A stretch of DNA of 64,000 nt, taken from Bacteroidota bacterium. GTDB lineage: Bacteria > Bacteroidota > Bacteroidia > Bacteroidales > Cfx3-03. The stretch lies in assembly GCA_013390605.1 (NCBI GenBank), contig JACAUB010000001.1, forward strand, positions 1,631,375 to 1,695,374, written 5' to 3'. Positions 17,450 through 25,573 of this stretch are shown one piece after another (positions within the stretch are counted from its first letter, which is position 1; each line of letters starts with the position of its first letter). The translations under genes were made by a program, and so were the position numbers. Under the pieces are notes generated by a model, which searched no databases, was not told where the DNA came from, and saw only the letters and a list, made by a program, of their open reading frames with translations.

Positions 17450-17926
17450 ATGGAAGAAATTAAGTTTACTGCTGTTTTAGAACCTGTTGATGCGGGAGGT
17501 GTTGCCGTTTGCATTTCTAAGGAATTTCTATTTCAATTAGGCGGTGGAAAAAAAAGAATTCCAGTTAATGTAGATATCGATGGCGTTTCTTATAAGAGTA
17601 CGATTGTCACCATGGGAAATGATCTTTTCTTTTTTCCGGTAAGGAAGGAAATTCGGCAGCAGATTTCGAAAGATATTCATGATGAGGTTGTTGTAACGCT
17701 AAGTGTTGATCTTGAGCAAAGGGTGGTTGATATTCCTGACGAGATCATGGAATCATTTCTTTTACTGCCTCCTACACTGGAGTATTTTAGAACACTTTCG
17801 TATACCTATCAAAAAGAAATGGTGAATTATGTGTTGCAAGCCAAACGGATTGAGACAAAGAATAAACGAATACTTAAGATAATCGAGTGGATTTATGAGA
17901 TGCATGCTAAGAAAAAAAACAAATAA
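17450..17926 (+). CDS. DUF1905 / YdeI (OmpD-associated) family protein
   Basis: Small cytoplasmic protein of 158 aa with no proven function. The N-terminal half is a DUF1905 beta-barrel domain (FTAVLEPVDAGGVAVCISKE at 5-24, then IPVNVDIDGVSYKSTI and GNDLFFFPVRKEIRQQI). The C-terminal half is the YdeI/OmpD-associated helical domain (LEYFRTLSYTYQKEMVNYVLQAKR), which ends in a Lys-rich tail. It begins 85 bp from the divergent dehydrogenase start. No signal peptide or membrane segment is visible. The family match is clear; the role is open. Confidence 0.8.
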   Translation: MEEIKFTAVLEPVDAGGVAVCISKEFLFQLGGGKKRIPVNVDIDGVSYKSTIVTMGNDLFFFPVRKEIRQQISKDIHDEVVVTLSVDLEQRVVDIPDEIMESFLLLPPTLEYFRTLSYTYQKEMVNYVLQAKRIETKNKRILKIIEWIYEMHAKKKNK

Positions 17927-18034
17927 CCGTCTATACATTTTATTTTTCTAAGAAAGATGTGTCTAATATAGAGAATTTGTGAATCTATAAGCAGTAATTT
18001 TTGAACGTAATTAATTAAAAATCAAAGAATAGAA

Positions 18035-18955
18035 ATGTCGAAGAATAAGAAAATCTACATCTACACTGTTATTATTTTATCTATGGTATTCTGGGGAATG
18101 TCTTTTATCTGGTCTACCATTGTTTTTAGATATCTAGAGCCCATCACTACTGTTTTCTTTCGTCTTATCCTTTCGTCAAGCATATTGTTTGGTGGGTTAA
18201 AATTGTTTAACAAACTCGAAAAGGTTAAAAAAAAGCATTATAAACTGTTTTTTCTCTCGGCATTATTTAATCCTTTCCTATATTTTATCGGTGAGAATTT
18301 TGGACTCAAGTACTCTTCTGCAACCATCAGTGCTGTTATCATTGCTACTATTCCTGTATTCTCTCCTATAGCCGCTTTTTTCTTTCTGAAAGAACGGCTA
18401 TCGTTATTAAATGTTGCAGGTCTTTTTCTCTCTTTTGTAGGGGTTCTCGCTATGCTGGTTAATAAAGATCTTTCGTTAAATGCCGCACCCATAGGAATGA
18501 TCTGTTTGAGTTTTGCCGTTATTGCAGCTATCGTCTATTCTTTGCTATTGAAAAGATTAGCTTTTCATTATTCAGCTTTTACGGTTATTGCCGTTCAGAA
18601 TCTAATAGGCGCTATCTTGTTTTTACCTCTCTTTCTGATTTTTGATTTTACGAAACTATCCGGTATTGTGTATAGTTATTCATGGATTTCGGCACTTTTA
18701 ATGCTCTCCGTATTTGCTTCCTCGTTAGCCTTTGTGTTTTTTGCTATAGGGACAAGAGAGATTGGGGTAAGTAAAACCAGTATTTTTACAAATCTAATAC
18801 CGGTAATTACAGCCACAGGGTCGTTTTTTTTGTTAAATGAAGCCTTTTCTCTTCAGAAGATAATAGGTATCGTAATTGTTATTGGAGGATTGTTTATCAG
18901 TCAGTTAAACAATAAAAAGATCCCTGCAAATGCAGAAGAAGTCTTTGAAGGGTAA
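18035..18955 (+). CDS. EamA/DMT family exporter
   Basis: Inner-membrane carrier of the drug/metabolite transporter superfamily, 306 aa, with ten predicted membrane helices in two EamA repeats (about 10-140 and 155-292). The characteristic tail of each repeat is visible: ISAVIIATIPVFSPIAAFFFLKE in the first and GVSKTSIFTNLIPVITATGS with LNEAFSLQKIIGIVIVIGG in the second. Members move amino acids, nucleobases or other metabolites; the substrate here is unknown. A tRNA gene lies 119 bp downstream with its own terminator, so this gene is probably a single unit. Confidence 0.88.
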   Translation: MSKNKKIYIYTVIILSMVFWGMSFIWSTIVFRYLEPITTVFFRLILSSSILFGGLKLFNKLEKVKKKHYKLFFLSALFNPFLYFIGENFGLKYSSATISAVIIATIPVFSPIAAFFFLKERLSLLNVAGLFLSFVGVLAMLVNKDLSLNAAPIGMICLSFAVIAAIVYSLLLKRLAFHYSAFTVIAVQNLIGAILFLPLFLIFDFTKLSGIVYSYSWISALLMLSVFASSLAFVFFAIGTREIGVSKTSIFTNLIPVITATGSFFLLNEAFSLQKIIGIVIVIGGLFISQLNNKKIPANAEEVFEG

Positions 18956-19074
18956 CTGTATATAAACATTCTGACTTTCAATGTTTAAACGCTATATTTT
19001 GTTCAAAATATCAATTTTTATGGTTGATGATTTGCAGTTCTAAGAAAGTTTAGTAAATTTGCATCATCAAACAC

Positions 19075-19148
19075 GGCGGGATAGCTCAGTTGGTTAGAGC
19101 GTCGGATTCATAACCCGGAGGTCACGAGTTCAACTCTCGTTCCCGCTA
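19075..19148 (+). tRNA. tRNA-Met (CAT), elongator type
   Basis: The cloverleaf can be drawn by hand. The acceptor stem GGCGGGA pairs with TCCCGCT (first pair G-T), the D arm is GCTC-AGTTGGTTA-GAGC, the anticodon loop is TTCATAA with anticodon CAT, and the T arm contains the invariant GTTCAA. A73 is followed by a genomic CA. The elongator type is favoured because the first base pair is not the mismatch seen in initiator tRNAs. The last pair of the anticodon stem is an A-C mismatch. A terminator hairpin follows 8 bp after the 3' end. Confidence 0.93.
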
Positions 19149-19156
19149 CAAAACGT

Positions 19157-19190
19157 AACGCTTCACGATATTAGTGAAGCGTTTTTTATT
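19157..19190 (+). terminator. Terminator of tRNA-Met
   Basis: A perfect 10-bp stem AACGCTTCAC / GTGAAGCGTT with a 7-nt loop, followed by TTTTATT. Confidence 0.88.
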
Positions 19191-19468
19191 TTAGATAATC
19201 TCTTTACGGAAGAAAAGGATGGATCAGTCGGAAAAGTTGGGGAAAATAATAAAAACCTTGCTAAAACAAATTGATAGTATAAAATAACCCCGTTGTTTTG
19301 ACTTCTTGGGCGAAATCTACTTAAAGTATAGGTGCTTGGATTAAAAAAAGAGATTCCTGTTCAGTGTAACCATCTTCTAAAACTTCTATAATATTCCACT
19401 ATGACACTTCTTTTAAGAGCATACAACAGCACATATATACTAAATGAATTCACAATACATTCACCCTG

Positions 19469-19511
19469 CTTCCGCCATGACTTCCCCTTATTAGTGCAGT
19501 CATGGCGGAAG
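19469..19511. repeat. Perfect 14-bp hairpin in GC-rich island
   Basis: CTTCCGCCATGACT at 19469-19482 and its exact complement at 19498-19511 enclose a 15-nt loop. There is no T run after it, so it is not a typical terminator. Confidence 0.8.
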
Positions 19512-19514
19512 GAT

Positions 19515-19547
19515 GCCGGATCCACGCTGGACTCACGCCGGACTCAA
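19515..19547 (+). repeat. Three 11-bp tandem repeats
   Basis: GCCGGATCCAC, GCTGGACTCAC and GCCGGACTCAA stand end to end directly after the hairpin. Units differ by two or three bases from each other. Confidence 0.7.
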
Positions 19548-19709
19548 TGGTCGTAATACTTCTGATATATAGATATTTAACCTAAGTTAAATAAGAACTG
19601 TCTAAGGTAATAAGATTGTATAATACTGATTATTTCTGTCAATCATACTATTCCTAATTATTTGTTCATCTTTTTATAGACTATCTCCTTGGTTTGTCGG
19701 GCAGTTCCA

Positions 19710-20675
19710 TTAATTCTCTTCCTGAGTAATAATATTTCCCTTAACAACTGACACTTTTAACATTCTCTCAGCAGTCATCAAGTTGGTTGCTTTTGTGTAT
19801 ATAAAGTGAAACCACCAGATATAAAACTCATCAAAAGTGATTTCCTTTGAATAGCCCATCTCTTTATATATATTTTCAGCATATTTCCTGTTCCTCTCTA
19901 ATATTTCTAAAAGATGTGGCAAAAAGTCTTTTGCAATCTTGCTGAAAATTGCACCATCCGAAACTGATATTTTATTTTCTGCGAATATTACCTTTAATCC
20001 TATGCTATTGTTACCATATATATGAATAGCCCCCATCTGTTTTCCATAAATGCCGACAGGTTCATTCTTGTCATTGCTTTCAATTAATGATAAATAATAA
20101 TACTTTCCATTTCTTTGTGGACGAGAAGTCGTTTTAAGAAACTCCCGCTCTACATTCTCGATTTGTCCATAATCTATTAAAACATTGCTTAGTATATAAA
20201 ATGACCAATCTTCGAAAGATAGAGTTTGGGCTATATTCGATTTGGTAAATTTTTCCTTTATAGAAGGCAGTGATTCTTTTACTGTTTTGACAATTTCTTT
20301 TGAAATCGGGAGCGCATATTTATACAGATTTATTACTTCTTCAGTATCTGCAATAAATACAGTAGGTTTGTATTGGTTTCCAATTCTATGGATGTAGTTT
20401 TTGCCTTCTAAAAAGTGTATAATTGAATCAAGTTTTGTAGCACTAAATTTAGTTTTTGATTTGAATTCAGAGATATCAAAATTTTTATGTAAAGATATCA
20501 ATAGCAAGTTCATACTGTCCTTTCCAATCGCAAAATCTGGAAAGTTATCGTCACTGGAAATAAGACTGCCTTTGAATTTATTGTTAAATACCTGATCAAT
20601 ATTAGTGGTCTGAGCATTTGTCCGAATGATGAATATTGATAAAAATAGAAGAGTAATTAGTGCTGTTTTTTTCAT
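19710..20675 (-). CDS. Exported protein of unknown function
   Basis: I do not recognise this protein. From ATG 20675 it has 321 residues; this start is preferred over one 57 bp upstream because MKKTALITLLFLSIFIIRTNAQ is a clear signal peptide with an Ala-X-Ala-like cleavage site. There is no lipobox, so the mature protein should be periplasmic or secreted. The sequence is mixed helix and sheet and rich in Lys, Ile and Asn. The segment SDGAIFSKIAKDFLPHLLEILERNR and the aromatic stretch EFYIWWFHFIYTKATNLM near the C-terminus are notable. It stands alone between the tRNA-Met region and yggS, and its flanks have no operon partner. Confidence 0.7.
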   Translation of the reverse strand: MKKTALITLLFLSIFIIRTNAQTTNIDQVFNNKFKGSLISSDDNFPDFAIGKDSMNLLLISLHKNFDISEFKSKTKFSATKLDSIIHFLEGKNYIHRIGNQYKPTVFIADTEEVINLYKYALPISKEIVKTVKESLPSIKEKFTKSNIAQTLSFEDWSFYILSNVLIDYGQIENVEREFLKTTSRPQRNGKYYYLSLIESNDKNEPVGIYGKQMGAIHIYGNNSIGLKVIFAENKISVSDGAIFSKIAKDFLPHLLEILERNRKYAENIYKEMGYSKEITFDEFYIWWFHFIYTKATNLMTAERMLKVSVVKGNIITQEEN

Positions 20676-20924
20676 ATCTGATGTGATATTTATTTTAGTT
20701 GTCTTTATGATATATCTAGAAAAATCATGCATAACTACTTTGAATGTATAAATCTAATAGCTATTAAACAAATTTATAACAATTAAGCCGTAAATCATCA
20801 GATAGAGATTCTATTTATTCTGTAAATATTTTCCTGTTATGCGCGAGTAAATCCAGATTACTTTAGAAAATATCAGGAAGGAGTATTTCTATTGTCAGAA
20901 TACGTCTTTTTCAGCTCTTCAGAA

Positions 20925-21596
20925 TTATCTATAATTGCGTTCTCCAAATATAGAACTACCTACTCTTACCATCGTGCTGCCCTCTTTAATCGCGAGTAGA
21001 TAGTCGCCCGACATTCCCATCGATATCTCTTTAAAGTCGGCACAAGCACTAAAATATTTTGCTTTAAGCTGATTAAAGTAGCTAACTAGCTGTCTGAATT
21101 CATTTTTTATTATGTTTTGATCATCCGTATAGCTGGCCATTCCCATAACGCCTGCAATACATATATGATCTAATGTTTTAAATATAGGATTCTCCAGCAT
21201 CGCTTCAGCTTCTGTAAGATCTAATCCAAACTTACTCTCTTCAGATGCAATATAAAATTCAAGCAAACAAGATATGGTTCTGTTATTTTTGATTCCTTCT
21301 TTATTGATCTCTGTAAGAACCTTGAGACTGTCTACACTATGAATCAGAGTGATAAAAGGAGCTATATATTTAACTTTATTGCTTTGTAGGTGACCAATAA
21401 AATGCCATTCTATATCATTTGGTAAAATAAGTTGTTTCGCACATAGTTCCTGAACTTTATTTTCTCCAAATACTCTTTGACCTGTAGAATAAGCTTCCAG
21501 TACTGCCTCAGCCGTATGGGTTTTAGAAACTGCAACCAGGGTTACATTAGCAGGAATGGTCGTCTTGATTTGGTTTAGATTGTCTATAATGCTCAT
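20925..21596 (-). CDS. yggS: YggS/PLPBP family pyridoxal-phosphate homeostasis protein
   Basis: Single-domain TIM-barrel protein that binds pyridoxal 5'-phosphate and buffers vitamin B6 and amino-acid pools; it has no known catalytic activity. The 223-aa product matches the family length. The PLP-binding lysine is K25 in LVAVSKTH, followed by the hallmark FGENKVQE and the WHFIGHLQSNKVKY motif. The phosphate-binding end SMGMSGDYLLAIKEGSTMVRVGSSIFG is complete. It is followed 50 bp away on the same strand by the ProX-like gene upstream, so a two-gene unit is possible. The call is firm. Confidence 0.95.
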   Translation of the reverse strand: MSIIDNLNQIKTTIPANVTLVAVSKTHTAEAVLEAYSTGQRVFGENKVQELCAKQLILPNDIEWHFIGHLQSNKVKYIAPFITLIHSVDSLKVLTEINKEGIKNNRTISCLLEFYIASEESKFGLDLTEAEAMLENPIFKTLDHICIAGVMGMASYTDDQNIIKNEFRQLVSYFNQLKAKYFSACADFKEISMGMSGDYLLAIKEGSTMVRVGSSIFGERNYR

Positions 21597-21646
21597 TTCA
21601 GTATATTTGATTTTAAAAGGATAATCAATTCTTTATGGGTTCAGCT

Positions 21647-22141
21647 TTAGTATAGTTGTATATATTCGAAAGTGTTTCCGGTCCAATTCAGATAACGTTC
21701 AAAATCCTTAAATGAAACAACCAATGAGGCTGTATTTAAATTGGGGTGGAAGCTTATATTAGGAAGATGTTTGATGTTTTCATCTAAAAACAGATGAACA
21801 TGATGTTGTTCATCATTTACCAACCCGAATGGTGATACGGATCCCGGCTTTAGTCCCAGATATTTTTCCATTCTTTGTTCAGAGGCGAAACTTAATTTAC
21901 CTTGCTTCAATCGCTTTTCAAGTTCGTGGATATCTAGCTCCTGAAGATGTTCAAGAATAACCAGAAAATGTTTGTTTCCCTTATGATTTCTAAAAAACAG
22001 ATTCTTGCAATGGGTCGTTTCTTTTATATCTTTCCAGTATTGCATTGCTATCTCAATAGTCGGAGCAGCAGGATGTTCAAAATATTCAAAATTGATTTTT
22101 AACTGATTTAAGACTTTGTAAACAAGCGGATCACCATTCAT
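21647..22141 (-). CDS. Prolyl-tRNA editing protein (ProX/YbaK family)
   Basis: Trans-editing hydrolase that removes wrongly attached alanine or similar residues from tRNA-Pro. From ATG 22141 (MNGDPLVYKVLNQL) it has 164 aa, the usual length of a free-standing prolyl-tRNA-synthetase-associated domain. A longer frame opens with TTG and is less likely, since the extra residues match nothing and a run of nine T lies there. Family motifs seen are FEYFEHPAAPTIEIA, CKNLFFRNHKGNKHFLVIL with the conserved Lys, LGLKPGSVSPFGLVND and the C-terminal HPNLNTASLVVSF. It lies 50 bp upstream of yggS on the same strand. Confidence 0.9.
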   Translation of the reverse strand: MNGDPLVYKVLNQLKINFEYFEHPAAPTIEIAMQYWKDIKETTHCKNLFFRNHKGNKHFLVILEHLQELDIHELEKRLKQGKLSFASEQRMEKYLGLKPGSVSPFGLVNDEQHHVHLFLDENIKHLPNISFHPNLNTASLVVSFKDFERYLNWTGNTFEYIQLY

Positions 22142-22608
22142 GACTGTTTTTTTTTCAAAATTACAATCTTTATCCTTTTTTAGCAAAAGCGTATAAATTG
22201 ATATTTTTATCAAAAAAAGACGCTTTCTTAAATATTCATTTTATATACTATAAATATTAAAATAGTTGATAAACAGTGTTTTAAATTTATATTATTATAC
22301 ATAAAGTGGTATGTTTAATCACTACTATTACATGTGTTTTGTGTAAAATTGATGCACTTTTCCATTATTTGTGCCGAATTTAACCCATTATTTTTGCTAA
22401 AGTTGATTTCAGGTATTGTAAAATTTAAATAATTGTATTTTTATAATTTTTAATATTCTATTAATCAGTAATATAAACTTATTTTTTTATTAAAATATTT
22501 ATTTATTTATTTTTGAATTATCATCAGAATCCTTCTAAATTTGTCCTGTTATTAAAGTAACAAATAAATATATTTCCAAACACATTTATTAATCTAATTA
22601 CTATCCTA
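22142..22608. other. AT-rich intergenic region upstream of gdhA
   Basis: A 467-bp, very AT-rich stretch between divergent genes. It has no coding signal on either strand. The only clear site is the gdhA promoter at its right end. The length leaves room for regulator sites, but no palindromic operator stands out. Confidence 0.5.
22513..22543 (+). promoter_or_regulatory. Bacteroidota-type promoter of gdhA
   Basis: TTG at 22513-22515, a 20-bp spacer and TAAATTTG at 22536-22543 fit the consensus exactly. The ATG is 65 bp further on. Confidence 0.78.
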
Positions 22609-23946
22609 ATGAACTTAGAAAAAATAATGACCGACCTGGAAAGAAAACATCCTGGTGAAGTGGAGTACTTGCAAGCAGTTCGTGAAGTATTGGAATCCAT
22701 TGAGGAGGTCTATAATGCAAATCCTCAGTTCGCGTCAGCCAATATCATCGAAAGAATAGTAGAACCCGATCGTATCCTTACATTTAAAGTGCCCTGGGTC
22801 GACGATAACGGAAAGGTTCATGTAAACCTTGGTTATCGTGTTCAGTTTAATAACGCAATCGGCCCTTACAAAGGCGGATTACGCTTCCACCCAAGTGTAA
22901 ACTTGAGTATTTTGAAATTCTTAGGTTTTGAACAAATCTTTAAAAATGCCCTAACAACTCTGCCTATGGGTGGAGCAAAAGGTGGTTCTGATTTTGATCC
23001 AAAAGGAAAATCTAACGCTGAAGTAATGCGTTTTTGCCAATCCTTTATGTTAGAACTTTGGAATATTATTGGTCCAGAAACTGACGTTCCTGCTGGAGAT
23101 ATTGGTGTAGGTGGTCGTGAAATTGGTTTCTTATATGGTATGTACAAGAAATTAACTCATACCCATGTAGGTGTATTAACCGGAAAAGGTGCTAATTGGG
23201 GTGGCTCATTGATTCGTCCTGAAGCTACTGGTTTTGGTGCTGTTTATTTTGCTCAGGAGATGTTGGCTACAAAAGGATTGACATTCGAAGGCAAGACAGT
23301 TGCTGTTTCGGGATTCGGAAATGTTGCATGGGGCGCTATAACTAAAGCTTCTCAACTTGGTGCTAAGGTGGTTACAATCTCTGGTCCTGACGGATATATT
23401 TATGATCCTGCAGGCATCTCTGGTGAGAAAATTGAATTCATGCTTGAATTACGCGCTTCTAATCAGGATGTAGTAGCTCCTTATGCTGAACGTTTTGCAG
23501 GTTCTAAATTTGTTGCAGGTAAACGTCCTTGGGAAGTGAAATGTGATATTGCAATCCCATGTGCTACTCAAAACGAATTAGGAAAAGAAGATGCAGAACA
23601 CCTTATTAATAATGGTTGTATTGCTATTGCCGAAGGTGCTAATATGCCATCTACTCCTGAAGCTGTTGAATCTTTCTTAGAACATAAAATCCTCTTTGCT
23701 CCTGGTAAAGCAGTTAATGCTGGTGGGGTAGCAACTTCAGGATTGGAGATGTCGCAAAACTCGATGAAATTAAATTGGTCGTCTAAAGAAGTTGATATGC
23801 GTTTACATGAAATTATGAGAAACATTCATAATGCATGTGTTGTTAACGGTAGGCAAGCTGATGGATATATTAATTATGTTAAAGGTGCAAACATTGCAGG
23901 TTTCTTAAAAGTAGCCTATGCAATGCTTGATCAGGGTGTAATTTAA
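22609..23946 (+). CDS. gdhA: Glutamate dehydrogenase, NADP-type
   Basis: Cytoplasmic enzyme that converts 2-oxoglutarate and ammonia to glutamate, the main ammonia-assimilation route in many Bacteroidota. The 445-aa length is that of the hexameric small GDH. The substrate region GPYKGGLRFHPSV and catalytic-lysine motif LPMGGAKGGSDFDPKGKS are intact, as is DVPAGDIGVGGREIG. The Rossmann glycine motif VAVSGFGNVAWGA is followed by IAEGANMPSTPEA. Overall resemblance is to the NADP-dependent anabolic type, although cofactor use cannot be proven from sequence alone. It has its own promoter and terminator. Confidence 0.96.
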   Translation: MNLEKIMTDLERKHPGEVEYLQAVREVLESIEEVYNANPQFASANIIERIVEPDRILTFKVPWVDDNGKVHVNLGYRVQFNNAIGPYKGGLRFHPSVNLSILKFLGFEQIFKNALTTLPMGGAKGGSDFDPKGKSNAEVMRFCQSFMLELWNIIGPETDVPAGDIGVGGREIGFLYGMYKKLTHTHVGVLTGKGANWGGSLIRPEATGFGAVYFAQEMLATKGLTFEGKTVAVSGFGNVAWGAITKASQLGAKVVTISGPDGYIYDPAGISGEKIEFMLELRASNQDVVAPYAERFAGSKFVAGKRPWEVKCDIAIPCATQNELGKEDAEHLINNGCIAIAEGANMPSTPEAVESFLEHKILFAPGKAVNAGGVATSGLEMSQNSMKLNWSSKEVDMRLHEIMRNIHNACVVNGRQADGYINYVKGANIAGFLKVAYAMLDQGVI

Positions 23947-23959
23947 TCAGCGATACTTC

Positions 23960-24009
23960 AATAAACAAAAAGGGTGCGGTTCTTTCGAGTCGCACCCTTT
24001 TTGTTTATT
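23960..24009. terminator. Bidirectional terminator after gdhA
   Basis: Two perfect 19-nt arms (23960-23978 and 23991-24009) with GGGTGCG/CGCACCC at the core and A-rich/T-rich outer parts. It serves gdhA and the convergent gene at 24020. Confidence 0.88.
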
Positions 24010-24019
24010 TTATTCAGAA

Positions 24020-24700
24020 TTATCTTTGAGCAGCTTTACTTGAAAATAACTTCTTGATCTGTGCATTAGCTTTAGATAGTTCAACCTTTTCAGGATTAAA
24101 TTCACCATCGACCCATTCAATCATATCCTTATATTCAGGATGTTTACTGTTAGCTATCACTTCTAGAAAATGTGCGTACCCGGGAGCACCACCACAATCT
24201 TCAGGAGGGCAAGCGCAAGCAGCGTCAATACAGTTAGGATAGAATTTGCCTGCTTCAGGATCCATAATTTTTTCAAGTACGACCGTATGTTTCCAACTGT
24301 CGCCGTAATCATACATATAACTCAATGTATCGCCTGGGTTCTTGAAAAGTTCTGAAATGATCTTTTCTCTCGGGTCGACATCTTTTTTAGGTGTACGAAC
24401 ATATTTTGCCATATGAGGCATCTTTGCAAAGAGCTCATCCCAATTATTTTTATCCATTTTAAGTTTTACCTTATAAACGCCAAAATCATAATTGCTGGCT
24501 TTGTCATAAACTTCATCAAAGATTTCGAACTTGTTTTCTGAATCTTCAAAGAAATAGAGATGAGAGTTTTCCCATCCCATAGCATATTGAATTACAAGGT
24601 GAAGACGATGTAGATCGAAATCATCATATACCTGAATGGTTCTACTAATTTCGGGTAGAACATCATTTAAGGTTATCCTAATTTGGAAAACTTTAGCCAT
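24020..24700 (-). CDS. Plasmid pRiA4b ORF-3-like protein
   Basis: A 226-aa protein of the PRiA4_ORF3 family, widespread in chromosomes and mobile elements but without an established function. The N-terminal pattern KVFQIRITLNDVLPEISRTI is typical, followed by LHLVIQYAMGWENSHLYFF and LSYMYDYGDSWKHTVVLEKI. A Cys cluster (CIDAACACPPEDCGG) could bind metal and is usual for the family. The C-terminal WVDGEFNPEKVELSKANAQI matches too. It is single, between the gdhA terminator and the nitroreductase gene, with 44 bp to the latter on the same strand. Nothing around it marks an element. Confidence 0.87.
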   Translation of the reverse strand: MAKVFQIRITLNDVLPEISRTIQVYDDFDLHRLHLVIQYAMGWENSHLYFFEDSENKFEIFDEVYDKASNYDFGVYKVKLKMDKNNWDELFAKMPHMAKYVRTPKKDVDPREKIISELFKNPGDTLSYMYDYGDSWKHTVVLEKIMDPEAGKFYPNCIDAACACPPEDCGGAPGYAHFLEVIANSKHPEYKDMIEWVDGEFNPEKVELSKANAQIKKLFSSKAAQR

Positions 24701-24744
24701 TTTGTTGCTATATTAATCAGTTATTCAAAATTAGGAATTATTCC

Positions 24745-25374
24745 TTATATATGGATGAAAAAATCACTTGCTGGTCTTCTAACTTTAGCTGCACCGTTGA
24801 GATAATCATTTTCAGCATCACGATGTCCTACAGCTAAAAGCGCTAATGATTTCAACCCCTTTTGGTTTAATTGTAATATTTCATCCAATGCGTCCGGGTT
24901 AAATCCTTCCATTGGAGTCGTATCTACCTCTTCGATAGCTGCAGCAAATAATCCAAATCCTAATGCAATATATGCCTGTTTGGACGACCATATTACAAGT
25001 TCTTCTTGTGTTTTGCCATTTACCAAACCGAGAATATTTTGTTTAAAACCTTCAAGGCTTTCTGATGGAGCGTTTCTGGTATTTATAATATTATCAATGT
25101 ATGTATTGACATTTTCCTCCGTAATGTTTTTCCATGCAGCAAAAACTAATATAGCATCTGCTTCTAAAATCTGAGGTTGGTTAAAACAAACAGGAGCCAT
25201 TTTCTTTCTGGTTTCCAGATCTTTTACCACTATTACAGAAAAGGGTTGCAATCCCATTGAGCTGGGAGCAAGTTGAATGGCATCTAAAATATTTTGAAAT
25301 TTAACATCATCAACTTTTTGTCCATTCATGCGCTTTGTTGCATAGCGCCAATTTAATTGTTTTTTGAAACTCAT
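24745..25374 (-). CDS. NAD(P)H-dependent nitroreductase family oxidoreductase
   Basis: FMN-dependent oxidoreductase of the nitroreductase family (NfsB/YdgI type), 209 aa. It probably reduces quinones, nitro compounds or flavins with NAD(P)H. The N-terminus NWRYATKRMNGQKV is the FMN phosphate-binding segment, LAPSSMGLQPFSVIVV the conserved SSxxxQPxxxxV block, and GFGLFAAAIEEVDTTPMEGF the characteristic helix-loop. The C-terminal LALLAVGHRDAENDYL matches the usual end. It lies 44 bp upstream of the pRiA4b-like gene on the same strand. The physiological substrate is unknown. Confidence 0.9.
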   Translation of the reverse strand: MSFKKQLNWRYATKRMNGQKVDDVKFQNILDAIQLAPSSMGLQPFSVIVVKDLETRKKMAPVCFNQPQILEADAILVFAAWKNITEENVNTYIDNIINTRNAPSESLEGFKQNILGLVNGKTQEELVIWSSKQAYIALGFGLFAAAIEEVDTTPMEGFNPDALDEILQLNQKGLKSLALLAVGHRDAENDYLNGAAKVRRPASDFFIHI

Positions 25375-25573
25375 AAGGCTATTTTTTTTATTTTTAAATT
25401 AAACAGTAAAGTTGGAATAAGGTTTAGTTTTTGTGAATCAATTTCGAATTTTTTTTAAACAAAAAAAGACTCTTTATTTTCTCTACTCTTTTATCAATTT
25501 AATGATGAGCGTTATTGTAAATTCGTAAATTCGCTAAAATTTATTTAATAAATGGATCTAATAATTTACGAAT

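Larger units (their letters stand above)
19191..19709. other. 519-bp intergenic region with GC-rich repeat island
   Basis: No gene is seen. The left 270 bp is AT-rich and featureless. The segment 19469-19547 is markedly GC-rich and holds a hairpin and three short direct repeats, listed separately. The rest leads to the end of the minus-strand gene at 19710. Confidence 0.5.

Noticed and set aside
19515..19547. CRISPR-like repeat array
   Set aside because: Units are only 11 bp, directly adjacent without spacers, and no cas gene is near.
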